Shown here piece by piece: positions 62,596 to 64,000 of a stretch of 64,000 bases of DNA. A model generated the notes under the pieces. That model did no database searches. It was not told where the DNA came from and was given only the letters and a program-made list of their open reading frames with translations. A program made the translations under genes and the position numbers. The stretch comes from an uncultured Clostridia bacterium (GTDB lineage Bacteria > Bacillota > Clostridia > Lachnospirales > Anaerotignaceae): NCBI GenBank assembly GCA_944384265.1, contig CALWSR010000001.1, forward strand, positions 62,001 through 126,000. The letters are read 5' to 3'. Each line of letters starts with the position of its first letter. The stretch's first letter is position 1.

Positions 62596-63858
62596 ATGCT
62601 TAATATTTATCTAGTTGTAAATAAATCAAATAGTATTGCTTCTCAGTTTTTAGAAGAACAAAAAATTGCAAAGATAGTACATTCTGCAAGTTCTCTTAGT
62701 TCTGATACAACTATAGATCAGAATATTTATGATGTTGATAAATTCATTTATATTTACTATGGTGATGTTAAAGATAATAATGTTGCATTTAAACAAGACT
62801 TAAGTAAGTTTAAGATGATGTTAAAATCAGCATTCTTTAGTACGAATAGCATCTTATTTATTTTAGTGCAGGCTGATCCTGATATAAAAGAATATGTGCA
62901 GACGGTATTAAAAGAGTCTGATTTACCTAAAGAGAATATAGAGATTGTTGAACATAATGAAACACTTATGATACCTGAGCTTGTAAAATATATTTCTGGT
63001 GTTAGCTTAGGTGATACCACTAAAAATACATATCTGAATGTTTATATATCGGAAGCTGGTAAAAACGAAAAAGAACGCTATGAAAATAAAGCAAGTGATA
63101 AAATTAAAAATATCACACCTCAATTAGTCGATGATTCAGAAATGTATCGTAGAAGGGTCAGAAACGTAGCAATTAGTAATGACAGGATTGTTTCTCAAAA
63201 AGAAACAATCAATTTATCTAAAGAAGAGTTTCCGATGCATAAAAGAAAAACTCTTGATTTTAAAGAAACAATTGTAGTTTCTGGTGAACAATATACTAAT
63301 TTTTTAGATATTGCAAAAGCATATGCTACTTATTTCGAGTATGTTGGCACTAGATGTTTAGTTATAAATATGACAAACGAATCTTTTGAAATAAGAAAAA
63401 AAGGAATAAATAGGTTATCTCTTTTTGATCTTGAACATCAGTATATACCAGAACATCCTATCTCTTATATAAATTTAAACTTAGCCAATTTTTCACATCT
63501 TATTGCTAATGAAGATAACTTGATTTCAATATCTGTTAAAATTCTGGTAGTGAAAGAAGAATTATATAGTATTGTTTGTAATATATTAAGATGCTCATTG
63601 GGGAATTTTAAAATAGTGAAATTAATACATAAACAATCTCTATCATTTGAAAAACTGAAAAGTGTACCAGTAACACCAGATGTTATTGTAGTTACAAACA
63701 AATTGATAGACGAAGATTTTGATATTTCTAGTTATAGAGATGATTTCCATGGTACTATCTGCGTATTAGAACCAGACACTTTTACTACTATAGATGATCA
63801 AAGAGATTTTTATTATGATTGTTTTGGTAATACAGGAGGAGAGGATTATAATGATTAA
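62596..63858 (+). CDS. TadZ/CpaE-like protein with degenerate ParA/MinD domain (uncertain)
   Basis: A 420-aa soluble protein. The N-terminal 140 residues are receiver-like alpha/beta. About residues 145-220 are charged. The C-terminal 200 residues resemble a ParA/MinD ATPase: ETIVVSGEQYTNFLDIAKAY then GTRCLVIN, where the strand-loop-helix should hold a Walker A but reads GEQYTNF, so it is non-catalytic. This receiver plus inactive ParA architecture is typical of TadZ/CpaE pilus-localisation proteins. The next gene overlaps. A 10-bp hairpin lies at 63186-63210. Confidence 0.4.
   Translation: MLNIYLVVNKSNSIASQFLEEQKIAKIVHSASSLSSDTTIDQNIYDVDKFIYIYYGDVKDNNVAFKQDLSKFKMMLKSAFFSTNSILFILVQADPDIKEYVQTVLKESDLPKENIEIVEHNETLMIPELVKYISGVSLGDTTKNTYLNVYISEAGKNEKERYENKASDKIKNITPQLVDDSEMYRRRVRNVAISNDRIVSQKETINLSKEEFPMHKRKTLDFKETIVVSGEQYTNFLDIAKAYATYFEYVGTRCLVINMTNESFEIRKKGINRLSLFDLEHQYIPEHPISYINLNLANFSHLIANEDNLISISVKILVVKEELYSIVCNILRCSLGNFKIVKLIHKQSLSFEKLKSVPVTPDVIVVTNKLIDEDFDISSYRDDFHGTICVLEPDTFTTIDDQRDFYYDCFGNTGGEDYND
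63186..63210 (+). other. Intragenic perfect 10-bp hairpin
   Basis: GATTGTTTCT (63186-63195) pairs with AGAAACAATC (63201-63210), loop CAAAA, inside the TadZ-like gene; no T tail. Confidence 0.4.
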
Positions 63859-64000
63859 ACGTATGGACGATTGCGTTGTTATACTTGATAGGGATACAAA
63901 GGCTCTGGTGGAAAATGTAGCATATATTGACCTATCAAATAATACAACAATATTGACAGATATAAACGAATTAAATGGATCGTTTGCTAAAATGCCGGTA
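63851..64000 (+). CDS. N-terminal fragment of unknown protein (cut by window end)
   Basis: From ATG 63851 (AGGAGGAG upstream) an open frame of 50 codons runs to the window end. It overlaps the stop of the previous gene. The fragment is acidic with alternating strands and no signal peptide. Its first residues (MIKRMDD) resemble those of the gene at 5131 (MIKRLDN), but this short match proves nothing. Function unknown. Confidence 0.55.
   Translation, partial: MIKRMDDCVVILDRDTKALVENVAYIDLSNNTTILTDINELNGSFAKMPV

Noticed and set aside
1-64000. Minus-strand ORFs of 60-154 codons throughout the window
   Set aside because: They lie opposite well-supported + strand genes, lack binding sites, and have no recognisable motifs. 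They are mirror frames of AT-rich coding DNA.
1-64000. tRNA or rRNA genes, riboswitches, insertion-sequence ends
   Set aside because: I saw no cloverleaf-type sequence, rRNA signature, known riboswitch core or paired terminal repeats around the HTH gene.

Overview
The window is a 64 kb stretch of very AT-rich DNA (about 30 % GC by eye) in which every convincing gene lies on the + strand, usually with strong AGGAGG-type ribosome binding sites and ATGA/TAATG start-stop overlaps. Lipoprotein signal peptides, WXG100-like proteins, an EssC/FtsK-type ATPase and a ParM/ParR pair suggest a low-GC Gram-positive host (Bacillota, probably Clostridia-like). The window carries much of its own replisome plus several envelope-spanning machines. 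I see no rRNA, no tRNA and no recognisable phage capsid, portal, terminase or tail gene. My reading is that it is part of a large extrachromosomal element (giant plasmid-like, possibly conjugative). A jumbo phage with structural genes elsewhere is the main alternative. Both ends of the window cut through genes, so the element continues beyond it.

Layout. 0-6 kb: a possible clamp-loader delta-like protein, then small membrane proteins and an acidic lipoprotein. 6-7.8 kb: an orphan transposase-type HTH protein and a large lipoprotein. 7.9-12 kb: unknown proteins, an ImmA-like protein without its HExxH motif, and a DnaQ-type exonuclease. 12-20.5 kb: a type VII secretion-like cassette (membrane/coiled-coil subunit, two WXG100-sized proteins, a 983-aa protein, and an EssC-like ATPase with one active and one degenerate domain). 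20.5-24.7 kb: a family A DNA polymerase, a NERD nuclease, a transglutaminase-like exported protein and a Toprim primase-like protein. 24.7-25.9 kb: decayed cargo (HipA-like pair and a third ORF). 26-37 kb: an abundant SSB-like protein, a split SbcC with SbcD, a possible sliding clamp, a UvrD-type helicase and a RecJ-type DHH protein. 37-41.8 kb: a type IV pilus/type II secretion-like ATPase with GspL/PilMN- and PilO-like partners. 41.8-43.8 kb: ParM and ParR. 43.9-50.3 kb: a 5'-3' exonuclease broken at an A8 tract, an RNA polymerase alpha-NTD-like protein, a second abundant protein with an internal start, and a clamp-loader ATPase. 50.3-64 kb: a giant exported/membrane complex (1709-, 411- and 1494-aa proteins, a small lipoprotein, a PrgI/VirB3-like membrane protein and a TadZ/CpaE-like protein).

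How it may fit together. Polymerase, primase, clamp, clamp loader, exonucleases, helicase and SbcCD would give replication and repair partly independent of the host. ParMR would give stable inheritance. Three membrane-associated modules (type VII-like, pilus-like, and a polytopic T4SS-like complex with giant surface subunits) look like parts of an apparatus for cell contact, secretion or DNA transfer. Several perfect hairpins that look like terminators or attenuators sit inside coding sequences. Together with two structured leaders they suggest RNA-level control.
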